A stretch of 64,000 nt of DNA from Mycobacterium syngnathidarum. GTDB taxonomy: Bacteria; Actinomycetota; Actinomycetes; Mycobacteriales; Mycobacteriaceae. Below the pieces are notes generated by a model. It saw only the letters and a program-made list of their open reading frames with translations. It did not search any database and was not told the DNA's origin. Made by a program: the position numbers and the translations under genes. The first letter of the stretch is position 1; each line of letters starts with the position of its first letter. The stretch is taken from NCBI RefSeq assembly GCF_001942625.1, contig NZ_MLCL01000086.1:124001-188000 (forward strand). The letters are read 5' to 3'. Positions 43,591 through 51,481 of the stretch are shown here, piece after piece.

Positions 43591-45333
43591 ATGCTCACCC
43601 GCTTCATCCGGACTCAGCTGATTCTCTTCACCGTCGCATCTGTCGTCGGTGTGGCCGTCATGCTGTTCGCCTATATGCAGGTGCCCACGCTGCTCGGCAT
43701 CGGACGCATCACGGTGAAGTTGGAACTGCCGGCCACCGGCGGGCTGTACCAATTCAGCAATGTCACCTACCGCGGATCCCAGATCGGCAAGGTCACTTCG
43801 GTGGAGTTGACCGAGAAGGGGGCCGAGGCGACCCTGTCTTTGGACCGTTCCCCGAAGGTGCCTGCAGACCTGGCGGCTGAGGTCCGGAGCATGTCGGCGG
43901 TCGGCGAGCAGTACGTCGAGTTGTTGCCGCGCACCAATTCTGGGCCGTATCTGGAGAACGGCTCGGTCATCATGATGTCCGACACCAAGATCCCACAGCA
44001 GGTCGGCCCGATGCTCGATCAGCTCAGTGCGCTGGTGGACACCATCCCGAAGGACAAGCTCAGCCAGCTGCTGGACGAGTCCTACAACGCGTTCAACGGC
44101 ACCGGCTACGACTTCGGCTCGCTGCTGGACTCGGCATCGACGATCACCAGGGACTCCAACGCCGTCTCCGATCAGACACGGGCGTTGATCGACGACTCCA
44201 AGCCCTTCCTCGATGCACAGGCTCAGACCACCGATTCGATCCGGACCTGGGCGGCCAGCATGGCTGGTATCACCGGGCAGGTCGCCGAGAACGATCCCGA
44301 GATTCGATCACTGCTGCGCAACGGTCCGGGTTTCGCTCAGGAAACCACCAAGCTGCTCGAGCAGATCAAGCCGACGTTGCCAATCCTGCTGGCGAATCTG
44401 ACCACGTTCGGTCAGATCGCGGTCACCTACAACCCGTCGATCGAGCAACTGCTGGTGTTGTTGCCGCCGTACGTCGCTCAGCTGCAGACGTACTCGCACA
44501 CCAACAACACGAGCGGTCTGCCGATGGCCGACTTCTCGCTGGGCCTGGGGGATCCGCCGACCTGCACGGTGGGCTTCCTCCCGCCTTCGGCCTGGCGCTC
44601 ACCGGCCGATACCACCGTGATCGACACTCCCGACGACATCTACTGCAAGCTGCCACAGGATTCCCCGATCGGCGTTCGCGGTGCCCGCAACTACCCGTGT
44701 ATGGCGCATCCGGGCAAGCGCGCGCCCACGGTTGAATTGTGCAACGACCCCAAGGGTTTCCAGCCGCTCGCGCAGCGCCAGCATGCCCTCGGCCCCTACC
44801 CGCTCGACCCCAATCTGATCGCCCAGGGCATACCTCCGGATACCCGGGTGCTGCCTGACGAGAAGATCTTCGGGCCGCTCGGCGGCACTCCGCTGCCAAC
44901 GGGGGTCACCGCCCCGCCACCGGGTGCGGCACCCGAGCCGCAGCCGGCGCCGAGTTTCGCCGGGACGGGTCCTGGCCCGCTGCTGCCGGGGCAGCCGATG
45001 TACCTGGAGCCGCCGGTGCCCGGCGTGCCACCGCCTCCGGCAGGTGATCCCAACGCGGTTCCGGTGCCTGAGGCGCATACGCCGCAAGCCACCGAGCTTC
45101 CGTCGGTCCCGCACGGCCAAGGGGTGTTTCCGGATGCTCCGGAGCTTCCCATGCCCGCGGAACCTGGCGTGGCCCCGAGCGCATTCAAGGGTGATGCCGG
45201 AAATGGGCCGTCGGTGGCGATTGCCAAGTACAACCCGCGCACGGGGGAGTACATGGGCAGTGACGGCAATCTGTACAAGCAGACGGATCTGGTGTCCACA
45301 CCCAAGACGTGGCAGGACCTGATGCCGACCTAG
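43591..45333 (+). CDS. mceF: MceF subunit
   Basis: 580 residues. N-terminal anchor LILFTVASVVGVAVMLFAYMQ, MCE domain (LPATGGLYQFSNVTYRGSQI), tunnel helices, then a long extension with cysteines (PPTCTVGF, YPCMAHPG, ELCNDP) and a Pro/Ala-rich stretch before a short conserved end (VAIAKYNPRTGEYMGSDG). Longer than average for MceF because of the proline-rich segment. Last gene of the operon; a strong terminator follows at 45346. Confidence 0.95.
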   Translation: MLTRFIRTQLILFTVASVVGVAVMLFAYMQVPTLLGIGRITVKLELPATGGLYQFSNVTYRGSQIGKVTSVELTEKGAEATLSLDRSPKVPADLAAEVRSMSAVGEQYVELLPRTNSGPYLENGSVIMMSDTKIPQQVGPMLDQLSALVDTIPKDKLSQLLDESYNAFNGTGYDFGSLLDSASTITRDSNAVSDQTRALIDDSKPFLDAQAQTTDSIRTWAASMAGITGQVAENDPEIRSLLRNGPGFAQETTKLLEQIKPTLPILLANLTTFGQIAVTYNPSIEQLLVLLPPYVAQLQTYSHTNNTSGLPMADFSLGLGDPPTCTVGFLPPSAWRSPADTTVIDTPDDIYCKLPQDSPIGVRGARNYPCMAHPGKRAPTVELCNDPKGFQPLAQRQHALGPYPLDPNLIAQGIPPDTRVLPDEKIFGPLGGTPLPTGVTAPPPGAAPEPQPAPSFAGTGPGPLLPGQPMYLEPPVPGVPPPPAGDPNAVPVPEAHTPQATELPSVPHGQGVFPDAPELPMPAEPGVAPSAFKGDAGNGPSVAIAKYNPRTGEYMGSDGNLYKQTDLVSTPKTWQDLMPT

Positions 45334-45345
45334 CGTGCAATGCAT

Positions 45346-45383
45346 GAGAACTGGCCACGGGCAATCGCCCGTGGCCAGTTCTC
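45346..45383. terminator. Rho-independent terminator of the mce operon (bidirectional)
   Basis: A perfect 17-bp stem (left arm 45346-45362, GAGAACTGGCCACGGGC; right arm 45367-45383) with loop AATC, followed by TTTT on the plus strand. It lies 12 bp beyond the mceF stop and in front of the convergent secreted-protein gene, so it can serve both. Confidence 0.88.
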
Positions 45384-45424
45384 TTTTCTGTCTTCAGTTT
45401 TCGTTCCGGGCATGCCGAGAGGAT

Positions 45425-45934
45425 CTACGCAAGCTTCATATAGAACGGCATGCGAACCACTGGCCACTGGTTGCGTCCACACGAACCGCTGGGGCCCTTG
45501 GTCACGTCCTCGCCGGCGTATTCGTTCGAGGATGTGTCCACGTGCCCGTCGAAGCCCACCGGGTAGAACTTGTACACCTGCATGCCCTCGACGGGGGTGC
45601 CGTCGGCACAAAAACGCCAGTTGGGTACCACGCGCTTGACATACCAGAGACCGTTCGTGGTGTAGACCGGTGCGGACCAGCCGGCGTCGCTGTTGACCGT
45701 GCCGCTGCATTCGGTGGGCGAGATGCACTGGGTCGAGATCGTCCAGGTGCTCACCACCCGCGGTTGCTCCTCGTAGCGGTCGTTGATCTTGGCCCATGCG
45801 CCATTCGACGACGTGGCGAAGGTGCCGTTGATACCCCACTGCTCGCCTGCGACCGCAGGCGAGGCGCCGCTCAGGCTGACCGTCGCCGCAGCGGCGATTG
45901 CCACCGCACCGGCACGTACCCGGGTGACTGACAT
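45425..45934 (-). CDS. secreted protein, 169 aa
   Basis: 169 residues. Sec signal peptide (hydrophobic core about 9-22, Ala-x-Ala site near residue 29) and no other membrane segment. The mature protein has four cysteines (QCIS, ECSG, FCAD, SCGR) and many Trp/Tyr residues, suggesting a compact disulphide-bonded beta fold. I do not recognise a named family; similar small exported proteins are common in mycobacteria. ATG 45934 with AAGGAGCG upstream; the longer reading is not needed. Convergent with mceF and divergent from another secreted protein. Confidence 0.78.
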   Translation of the reverse strand: MSVTRVRAGAVAIAAAATVSLSGASPAVAGEQWGINGTFATSSNGAWAKINDRYEEQPRVVSTWTISTQCISPTECSGTVNSDAGWSAPVYTTNGLWYVKRVVPNWRFCADGTPVEGMQVYKFYPVGFDGHVDTSSNEYAGEDVTKGPSGSCGRNQWPVVRMPFYMKLA

Positions 45935-45973
45935 GAACGCTCCTTCTGGCCGACCTGATCGCCTGGTAGCCAT

Positions 45974-46001
45974 GTTCTCAGTTTGGGAGAATATCACTAT
46001 C
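45974..46001. promoter_or_regulatory. candidate operator, GTTCTC-N7-GAGAAT-N3 array
   Basis: GTTCTC-AGTTTGG-GAGAAT-ATC-ACTATC. The N7 pair is perfect in its 5-bp core; the third half-site is weak. It lies 40 bp upstream of the secreted-protein start at 45934, in the divergent region with the gene at 46135. Confidence 0.5.
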
Positions 46002-46134
46002 AACAGTCGGTCCACGGTGGATTCGGTTCCGTGGGACCCGTGGTCGCGGGGTGTGGGAGAGCTGCGGCGGGACCCATCGTAGTAATATTCTCCAAAATCG
46101 AGAGTTTAATTTCCAGCTATGCGAAAGTGGCAAC

Positions 46135-46521
46135 GTGCGTGTGACGGTGATGGCGACCGCTTCAGTGATTGTCGCCGGGATGCTGGCTGCCCCGCAGGCA
46201 AATGCGGGACCGCAGACATGTAATGACGCGTTTTGCACGCCGGGAATCAATCCCAATGCGGTACTCGGCGCGCCGTGTGACAACACGTCCTACTACGTGT
46301 TCGGTGTCGATGCGCGCAATGGGTGGGGCCGGCTGCTGTTCTGCGGCTCGCCGCGGCGCTATGAGCCACGGTGGTTCCGCTCGCCCCCCATGGTGGGTGT
46401 CAGGGACGAGAACAGCCTGTGCATCAACGAGCAGAACTCGGTGGCGCAGGCGCCGGACGGGTTGTTCCTGAGCTGTGTTCCGATGAACGGCGAGACCCGA
46501 TGGCTGCGCGGCGACGCCTGA
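46135..46521 (+). CDS. small secreted protein, about 128 aa
   Basis: 128 residues if begun at GTG 46135; GTG 46141 or ATG 46150 are alternatives and no ribosome site decides between them. Short signal peptide (VTVMATASVIVAGMLAAPQANA) with cleavage after ANA. The mature part has six cysteines (TCND, FCTP, PCDN, LFCGS, LCIN, LSCVP), which suggests three disulphides. Function not recognised. Divergent from the secreted protein at 45934 and convergent with the MmpS-like gene. Confidence 0.65.
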   Translation: MRVTVMATASVIVAGMLAAPQANAGPQTCNDAFCTPGINPNAVLGAPCDNTSYYVFGVDARNGWGRLLFCGSPRRYEPRWFRSPPMVGVRDENSLCINEQNSVAQAPDGLFLSCVPMNGETRWLRGDA

Positions 46522-46539
46522 GTCGCCACGACGCAGAAA

Positions 46540-46576
46540 ACACTTGAGGCGACGCATATTGCGTCGCCTCAAGTGT
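46540..46576. terminator. bidirectional hairpin terminator
   Basis: Perfect 17-bp stem (46540-46556, ACACTTGAGGCGACGCA; right arm 46560-46576) with a 3-nt loop, between convergent genes ending at 46521 and 46602. No T-run. Confidence 0.75.
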
Positions 46577-46601
46577 CTTGGCGTTTGACCGTGAAGCCGG
46601 G

Positions 46602-47051
46602 TTACCAATTCCGGATCGAACACAGCGCACCCTTGGGGCCGCTGTCGGTCTTGACCACCACACCGTCGACTGCCAATTTGCAGTTGAACCCGGGGGTCGG
46701 AAAGTTCGGCGACTCACCACTCTGCACCAGCACCATGGCCCACAGGTCTGGATCGGCCAGCATGGTGTCCAACACCCACGGTTTGTCCGGCGCGACATCG
46801 ACATCGACTCGTGGGCTGAATTGGTACGGATTGTGGCTGTAGTCCGAGAAGATCGCGGGCTCACTGTCGCGGTAGTAGATGTGCACCCAGTACGGCGCGT
46901 CGGTGGTCACCGTGTACTGCACGTGGTGCAGCGGCGGACCGGGGGGCGGCGGTGGGTCATCGGCGAATGCCGGTGCGGCAGTGGCGACCGCGCCGGCTGC
47001 CAGCGCGGTGGCAGCGGCAGCGGCGAGCATCCGGACGAGGGGGTGGCGCAT
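46602..47051 (-). CDS. secreted MmpS-like protein
   Basis: 149 residues. Signal peptide with a long Ala-rich core, cleavage near AFA (about 30), then a proline run (DDPPPPPGPP). The mature domain resembles the MmpS beta-sandwich: VQYTVTTDA, a W/Y-rich strand, and FNCKLAVDGVVVKTDSGPKGALCSI, in which the two Cys occupy the MmpS positions. True MmpS proteins keep a membrane anchor and partner MmpL; here the N-terminus looks cleavable and no mmpL is near. The assignment is by pattern only. Four bases separate it from the upstream secreted-protein gene. Confidence 0.65.
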   Translation of the reverse strand: MRHPLVRMLAAAAATALAAGAVATAAPAFADDPPPPPGPPLHHVQYTVTTDAPYWVHIYYRDSEPAIFSDYSHNPYQFSPRVDVDVAPDKPWVLDTMLADPDLWAMVLVQSGESPNFPTPGFNCKLAVDGVVVKTDSGPKGALCSIRNW

Positions 47052-47054
47052 CGA

Positions 47055-47528
47055 TCACATCCTCGTCAAGGTGAACGGGTAGGTAAAGGAGCCGCCGGGC
47101 GCGCCGTCACAGCCGGCGTCGAACGACGAGACCATCTCGCCGGCAAGGGTGTTCGCGTCCCACGTGTAGACGTCGTGGGTCGGGATGGTGGGACCGTAGT
47201 AGATGTCCCCGCAGCGCAGGCCGTAGAACTCATCGATCGTCAAGGTGTAGCGACCGTCGACCAATCTTGCGTCCCCGGTGTTGGGGACCGCTTTGGCGAC
47301 CGGTTGCGGGATCGTCCGGATGGTGATGCAGTCCTTCACAAAAATGTCGGTCCCGGGTTCGTGGCACGGTGTGATCGCCGACCAGATCCAGGTGTGGAAA
47401 TCGCGGCGATCCGGAATGTTGAGGTTGTAGTTGCCGAAGTACATGGCCTGCGAGGGCGGCGCCAATGCGATTGCTGTCCCCAACCCGAGCGCGGCGCTCA
47501 TCGCCACGCGGATCAAGCTGGATTTCAC
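47055..47528 (-). CDS. secreted protein, 157 aa
   Basis: 157 residues. Signal peptide (core about 7-22, cleavage after SQA near 27). Mature part with four cysteines (PCHE, DCIT, RCGD, GCDG) and the frequent Tyr/Trp/Asp pattern of small mycobacterial exported proteins. I chose GTG 47528 because GGAGG lies 7 nt upstream; GTG 47534 would sit on that site. First gene of a two-gene operon with the MmpS-like gene; a GAGATT-GTC-ATTCTC operator lies about 95 bp upstream. Function unknown. Confidence 0.68.
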   Translation of the reverse strand: MKSSLIRVAMSAALGLGTAIALAPPSQAMYFGNYNLNIPDRRDFHTWIWSAITPCHEPGTDIFVKDCITIRTIPQPVAKAVPNTGDARLVDGRYTLTIDEFYGLRCGDIYYGPTIPTHDVYTWDANTLAGEMVSSFDAGCDGAPGGSFTYPFTLTRM

Positions 47529-47603
47529 AGGCACACCTCCACGGATCAGGCACTGGTCGGCTGACTATAGAACGTGATCAGGCTTCAGCGTGCTGAAACC
47601 GGA

Positions 47604-47671
47604 ATCTCGTCTTCGCCAGTGAGATTGTCATTCTCGTAATCGGAGAATAGCAAATGCGGCGAAGACGAGAT
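47604..47671. repeat. 14-bp inverted repeat enclosing the operator
   Basis: ATCTCGTCTTCGCC (47604-47617) and its exact complement (47658-47671), 40 nt apart. The interval contains the three half-sites of the GAGAAT-type operator. The repeat lies 27 bp beyond the P450 stop, so it may also act as a terminator. Confidence 0.55.
47621..47648. promoter_or_regulatory. candidate operator, GAGATT-N3-ATTCTC-N7-GAGAAT
   Basis: GAGATT-GTC-ATTCTC-GTAATCG-GAGAAT. Three half-sites at 3 then 7 nt, 11 of 12 matches in the first dyad. Upstream of the secreted-protein operon starting at 47528. Confidence 0.6.
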
Positions 47672-47697
47672 CCGCGGAATCGGCCTTCGGGAGGTTG

Positions 47698-48990
47698 TCA
47701 GCGCACGGGCTTGAACCTGATGTGGACATCGGTCAAGCCGCGCAGGATGAACGTCGGCTCGTAGTTGTAACGGCGATCGTCGGCGGGGCCGTGAAACTCC
47801 TCGTCGATGGTGATATCGGCCATCCGGTCCAGGATCCGCTCCAGCGAGACTCGACCCTCGACGCGCGCCAGGGGGCCACCGGGGCAGCTGTGCACGCCAC
47901 GGCCGAAGGCGATGTGCTCACGCACGTTCTTGCGATCCAGGCTGAAGGTGTGCGGGTCTTCGAACCGGACCGGGTCCCGGTTCACCGCGCCCGGGCAGAC
48001 CATCATCGTGGTGCCGGCCGGTACGTCGATGTCGCCGAGCGTGGTGTTCTTCTTGGCGAGCCGGAACTGGCTCTTGACCGGTGCGTCCATCCGCAGTGCC
48101 TCCTCGACGAAGGTCGGGATCCGGCTCCGGTCGTCGCGCAGGGCCTGCTGGATGTCCGGACGGTCGCCGAGCACTCGAAGCGACGCGGACAGCAGTTTGG
48201 TGGTGGTCTCCTGCCCGGCCGCGAAAAGGAAGGTTGCCGACCGAACCACCTCGATGACAGGAGGTACGGATCCGTCCGGGTAGTTCGCGGTGGCGAGTGC
48301 CGTCAGCACGTCGTCTCGAGGTTCTTTGCGCCGGTCTTCAAGGTAGCTGATGAACTTCTCGTCGAGCCATTCCAATGGATTGCTGGCAACGAGATCGCCG
48401 TCGAGGGAGCCGACCTGAGCTCCGGGCCGGGGGGCGCCGAGCACCGTGCGGAACTCCTCGTGGTCCTCTTCGGGCACGCCGAGCATGTCCGCGATCACCA
48501 AGAGCGAGAAGGGCTTTGCGTAGGCGCTGAGGAACTCGCATTTGCCGTCGGCGATGAAGTCGTCGAGGCACTGGTCGGCCAGCCGCCACATGAAGTCCTC
48601 GTTCTCCTTGAGCCGGCGCGGTGTGAGCAGCCGATTGAGCAGGGAACGGGCGTTGGTGTGGTCGGGCGGGTCCATCGTGACCATGTGTTCGAACATCGGC
48701 ATCTGCGGGCGGTGCGCAGCGATCTGCTCGGTGATGTCGTCGCCCTCGGGGGTGAAGGGCAGGGGCGGGAACGGTCCGGCCACCGCGATACAGGAGGAGT
48801 AGGTGTCGGTGTCCTTGAGGACCGTGGTGGCCTCCTCGAACCCGGTGATCGCCATGACGCCGTAGTTCGGCTCCGTCACGACGGGGCACTTGCTGCGCAG
48901 GTGGTCGAAGTACGGGTGCGGGTCGGGTACCAGCGACGGGTCGGTGAAGTAATCGACGGTGTCGTAATCGGTCGTGCTGGAATCGCTCAT
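47698..48990 (-). CDS. cytochrome P450
   Basis: 430 residues. I-helix AAGQETTT (257-264), EEALRM (ExxR) and heme loop FGRGVHSCPGGPLAR with Cys369. Close paralogue of the P450 at 23431 (shared N-terminal PYFDHLRSKCPV, mid RLKENEDFMWRLADQ and C-terminal YEPTFI-RGL blocks). The start is ATG 48990 (MSDSSTTD); a longer reading to 49080 runs through the operator region and is rejected. Divergent from a TetR gene, which probably controls it. No ferredoxin gene is attached; partners must come from elsewhere. Confidence 0.92.
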   Translation of the reverse strand: MSDSSTTDYDTVDYFTDPSLVPDPHPYFDHLRSKCPVVTEPNYGVMAITGFEEATTVLKDTDTYSSCIAVAGPFPPLPFTPEGDDITEQIAAHRPQMPMFEHMVTMDPPDHTNARSLLNRLLTPRRLKENEDFMWRLADQCLDDFIADGKCEFLSAYAKPFSLLVIADMLGVPEEDHEEFRTVLGAPRPGAQVGSLDGDLVASNPLEWLDEKFISYLEDRRKEPRDDVLTALATANYPDGSVPPVIEVVRSATFLFAAGQETTTKLLSASLRVLGDRPDIQQALRDDRSRIPTFVEEALRMDAPVKSQFRLAKKNTTLGDIDVPAGTTMMVCPGAVNRDPVRFEDPHTFSLDRKNVREHIAFGRGVHSCPGGPLARVEGRVSLERILDRMADITIDEEFHGPADDRRYNYEPTFILRGLTDVHIRFKPVR

Positions 48991-49057
48991 GGTGTGTGCT
49001 GCCTCCCGAAATCGATATGCGCTGCGGTGGTTTCGCGACGGGCTGCACCGCGCGAAG

Positions 49058-49090
49058 AATTTTCGAAAATTGCTGAGCACCTGCTTAGCA
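49058..49090. promoter_or_regulatory. candidate TetR operator between P450 and TetR genes
   Basis: TGCTGAGCACCTGCTTAGCA (49071-49090), 9+9 arms with a 2-nt spacer and one mismatch, preceded directly by the perfect palindrome AATTTTCGAAAATT (49058-49071). Both lie between the divergent starts at 48990 and 49179. Confidence 0.65.
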
Positions 49091-49178
49091 TGGCGGTAGA
49101 GTCGTGGTCAAGATCACCTGGCTGGGCGAAAGTTACGATCAGCCAGACATCGTCGGGGACATGTTGTGAGGAGGATCG

Positions 49179-49784
49179 ATGGCATCGGCGCGAAGGATCG
49201 GGGCGCCGGACGCGAAGAACCGGATCGTGCTGCTCGACGCCGCTGAGGCGCTCATGATCGAGGAGGGGTACGTCGCGGTGACGTCCCGCCGGGTGGCCGA
49301 GCGGGCCGGTCTCAAGCCCCAGTTGGTGCACTACTACTTCCGCACGATGGACGACCTGTTCCTGGCGGTGTTCACGCGGCGTGCCGAGGAGGGGTTGGCG
49401 GCGCAGGCCGCAGCCCTGAACTCGCCGCAGCCGCTTTGGGCGCTGTGGCGATTCGGCACCGACCCGAGTGCAACGCGCTTGACGATGGAGATGACGGGGC
49501 TCGCCAACCACCGGCCGGCGCTGCGTGCGGAGATCGGCCGCTACGCCGAGCTGTTCCGCGAAGCGGAGACCAACGCGATCGACGGGGCGCTGCGGCGCTA
49601 CGGCGTCGAGGCGTCCGAGGTGCCGCCCATCGTCTGGACTTTCATCGCCGCCAGCGTGTCTCGGGTGATGGTCATGGAGCAGGCGCTGGGCATGACGGCA
49701 GGGCATGCCGAGGTGATGAAGTTCTGCGAGGACTGGCTGCGGCGCCTGGAAGGCGAACCGCAGCCGTTGGAACTGCCGGCCTGA
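49179..49784 (+). CDS. TetR family transcriptional regulator
   Basis: 201 residues. HTH at about 19-62 (VTSRRVAERAGLKPQLVHYYFRTMDD), followed by a helical ligand-binding domain. ATG 49179 with GGAGG upstream. Divergent from the P450 at 47698..48990; the dyad TGCTGAGCA-N2-TGCTTAGCA between them is its likely operator. It probably represses the P450 and itself. The operator is unlike the GAGAAT family, so this protein is not the obvious regulator of the wider set. Confidence 0.9.
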   Translation: MASARRIGAPDAKNRIVLLDAAEALMIEEGYVAVTSRRVAERAGLKPQLVHYYFRTMDDLFLAVFTRRAEEGLAAQAAALNSPQPLWALWRFGTDPSATRLTMEMTGLANHRPALRAEIGRYAELFREAETNAIDGALRRYGVEASEVPPIVWTFIAASVSRVMVMEQALGMTAGHAEVMKFCEDWLRRLEGEPQPLELPA

Positions 49785-49798
49785 CACCCGACCCTGCG

Positions 49799-49856
49799 CG
49801 AGCAGACGTGAATGTCCCCCGAACCGATGGTTGCGGAGGACAATCACGTCTGCTCG
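49799..49856. repeat. inverted repeat with CGAGCAGACGTGA arms between convergent genes
   Basis: 19-nt arms (49799-49817 and 49838-49856) with one mismatch and a 20-nt loop, 14 bp after the TetR stop and 9 bp before the convergent thiolase stop. The 16-nt arm CGAGCAGACGTGAATG also occurs, in reverse, at 12231-12246. A probable terminator and member of a dispersed repeat family. Confidence 0.6.
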
Positions 49857-49865
49857 CCAGGGGAA

Positions 49866-51011
49866 CTAGAGCGACAAGATGGTGGCCGAGGCCGTGCCGG
49901 GTGCGCCGTAGACCTGGGCCAGGCCGACACGGGGGCTGCCAGGCACTTGGCGTTCCCCGGCCTCGCCACGGAGCTGGCGTACCAGTTCGTGCATCTGGCG
50001 CAGCCCCGAGGCGCCGATGGGCTCGCCGTTGGCGATCAGGCCGCCGTCGGTGTTGACCGGGATCGAGCCGCCGATCTCGGTGGCGCCGTCGGCCAGCAGC
50101 TTCTCCTGCTCACCGTCGGCACACAGCCCGGTCTCGGCCATGTGGATCACCTCGGCGCCGGCGTCGGTGTCCTGCAGCTGGGCGATGTCCACGTCCTCGG
50201 GCCCGATGCCCGCGGCTTCGTAGGCGGCCTTGGCGGCGAACACCGTCGGTGAGGGATCCTCGTCGAGCGGAGCCGAGGTGGCATGGACCTCGTACGCACC
50301 GAATGTTCGGGTCCGGATCTCGCTGGCGCGCACGTACACCGGCTTGTCGGTGTATTTGTGGGCGATGTCGGCGCGGCACATGATCACCGCGGCCGCGCCT
50401 TCGTCGGGTGCACAGAACATGTACTGCCGCAGCGGGTAGTTCAGCACCGGCGAGGCCATGATCTCCTCGACCGCGATCTCCTTGCGCCGGAACGCGTTCG
50501 GGTTCTTCTCGCCGTTGCGGAAGTTCTTGTTGGCCACCCGCGCCAGCGTCTCCTCGGAGATGTTGTGCTTGTGGATGTAATGGTTGGCCTTCATCCCGAA
50601 GAACTTGGTGGTGACGAACTGGCCGTTCTCGGCATACCACTGCGGCAGGGCGAGTTTGGCCGGGTCGTCGGTGAACGCGCCGCGGGGGTGCTTGTCCAGG
50701 CCGATCGCGATCCCGATGTCGTACTTGCCCAATCGGATCGTGTCGGCGGTCTGCTGGATCGCGCTGGCGGCAGTGGCGCATGCGTTGAACACGTTGGTGA
50801 ACGTGATGCCGGTCAGCCCCACCAGGCGGGTGACCGCGTCGGGGTTCGACACCTCGTAGCTGCCGCCGAAGCCGAACTGGATGTCTTTCCACTGAAGGCC
50901 CGCGTCCTCGAGCGCGAATTGGATTGCCTCGGCGCCCATTTGCATCGCGGTCTTGTCGAACCGGCCGAAGGGGTGCAGGCCCACGCCGATGATGGCGACG
51001 TCATTGGTCAT
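49866..51011 (-). CDS. thiolase-like lipid-transfer protein (Ltp/SCPx type)
   Basis: 381-residue thiolase-fold protein. FTNVFNACATAASAI contains a conserved-position Cys (Cys78), and the C-terminal VNTDGGLIANGEPIGASGLRQ supplies the His/Gly loop variant of SCPx-type enzymes. Its start overlaps the DUF35 gene by 11 bp. DUF35-Ltp pairs in steroid degraders act as thiolases or retro-aldolases on CoA-linked side chains. It is the two-gene counterpart of the fused protein at 2088..3743. Confidence 0.87.
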   Translation of the reverse strand: MTNDVAIIGVGLHPFGRFDKTAMQMGAEAIQFALEDAGLQWKDIQFGFGGSYEVSNPDAVTRLVGLTGITFTNVFNACATAASAIQQTADTIRLGKYDIGIAIGLDKHPRGAFTDDPAKLALPQWYAENGQFVTTKFFGMKANHYIHKHNISEETLARVANKNFRNGEKNPNAFRRKEIAVEEIMASPVLNYPLRQYMFCAPDEGAAAVIMCRADIAHKYTDKPVYVRASEIRTRTFGAYEVHATSAPLDEDPSPTVFAAKAAYEAAGIGPEDVDIAQLQDTDAGAEVIHMAETGLCADGEQEKLLADGATEIGGSIPVNTDGGLIANGEPIGASGLRQMHELVRQLRGEAGERQVPGSPRVGLAQVYGAPGTASATILSL

Positions 51012-51414
51012 GGCAATCCTCAGATGGGTTGGAAGGCGAAGGTGTCATGGTGAGTTCGACGTCCATGCCGAATTGCAGTTTCGTCGGGTCGTTTTCGGTG
51101 AGTCGGCCTTCGACGCGGATGACGGGGCCGGTGTCGTCGGTGAGTTCGACGAGGCCGACGCCGAAGGGCACGAAGTTCTTTCCGGTGGGGCCTTTGTAGG
51201 GGGCGCCGGGTGGGAAGCCCTGGGTGGTCCAGGCGATGACGGTGCCGCGCCGGGGAAGGTGCACCTGTTCGGTGTTGCCGCCGGAGCACTTGGGGCAGCG
51301 AGCCTGGGCCGGGAAGGCGGTGGCCGCGCAGTCGGTGCACCGGCTGCCGATCAGCTGGGGTTCGGCGTCGGGCCAGGTCGAGATCTCGGGCGCCAGAGCA
51401 ATCTGTGTTGACAC
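51001..51414 (-). CDS. DUF35 zinc-ribbon/OB-fold protein, partner of the thiolase-like protein
   Basis: 137 residues. Zinc ribbon C26-TDC29 and C40-PKC43, then an OB-fold half (VIAWTTQGFPPG, PFGVGLVEL, VIRVEGRL). DUF35 proteins bind acyl-CoA and dock on thiolase-fold enzymes. The gene overlaps the Ltp gene and is first in the pair, so stoichiometric expression is likely. Its upstream region, shared with the divergent VOC gene, carries ATTCTC-N7-GAGAAC. Confidence 0.88.
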   Translation of the reverse strand: MSTQIALAPEISTWPDAEPQLIGSRCTDCAATAFPAQARCPKCSGGNTEQVHLPRRGTVIAWTTQGFPPGAPYKGPTGKNFVPFGVGLVELTDDTGPVIRVEGRLTENDPTKLQFGMDVELTMTPSPSNPSEDCHDQ

Positions 51415-51430
51415 GTCGTTGACGATAACC

Positions 51431-51466
51431 GGAAATGTAATTCTCGTCTAGTGAGAACCGGCTCTC
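51431..51466. promoter_or_regulatory. candidate operator array in the DUF35/VOC divergent promoter
   Basis: GGAAAT-GTA-ATTCTC-GTCTAGT-GAGAAC followed by CTCTC. The central N7 pair is nearly perfect. The whole 67-bp intergenic region is dominated by this array, so it probably controls both genes. Confidence 0.6.
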
Positions 51467-51481
51467 GTCTAGGCTGGCGCA

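Noticed and set aside
35691..45333. mceG ATPase gene within the operon
   Set aside because: No Walker-type ABC ATPase is encoded in the window; mycobacteria usually encode MceG elsewhere.
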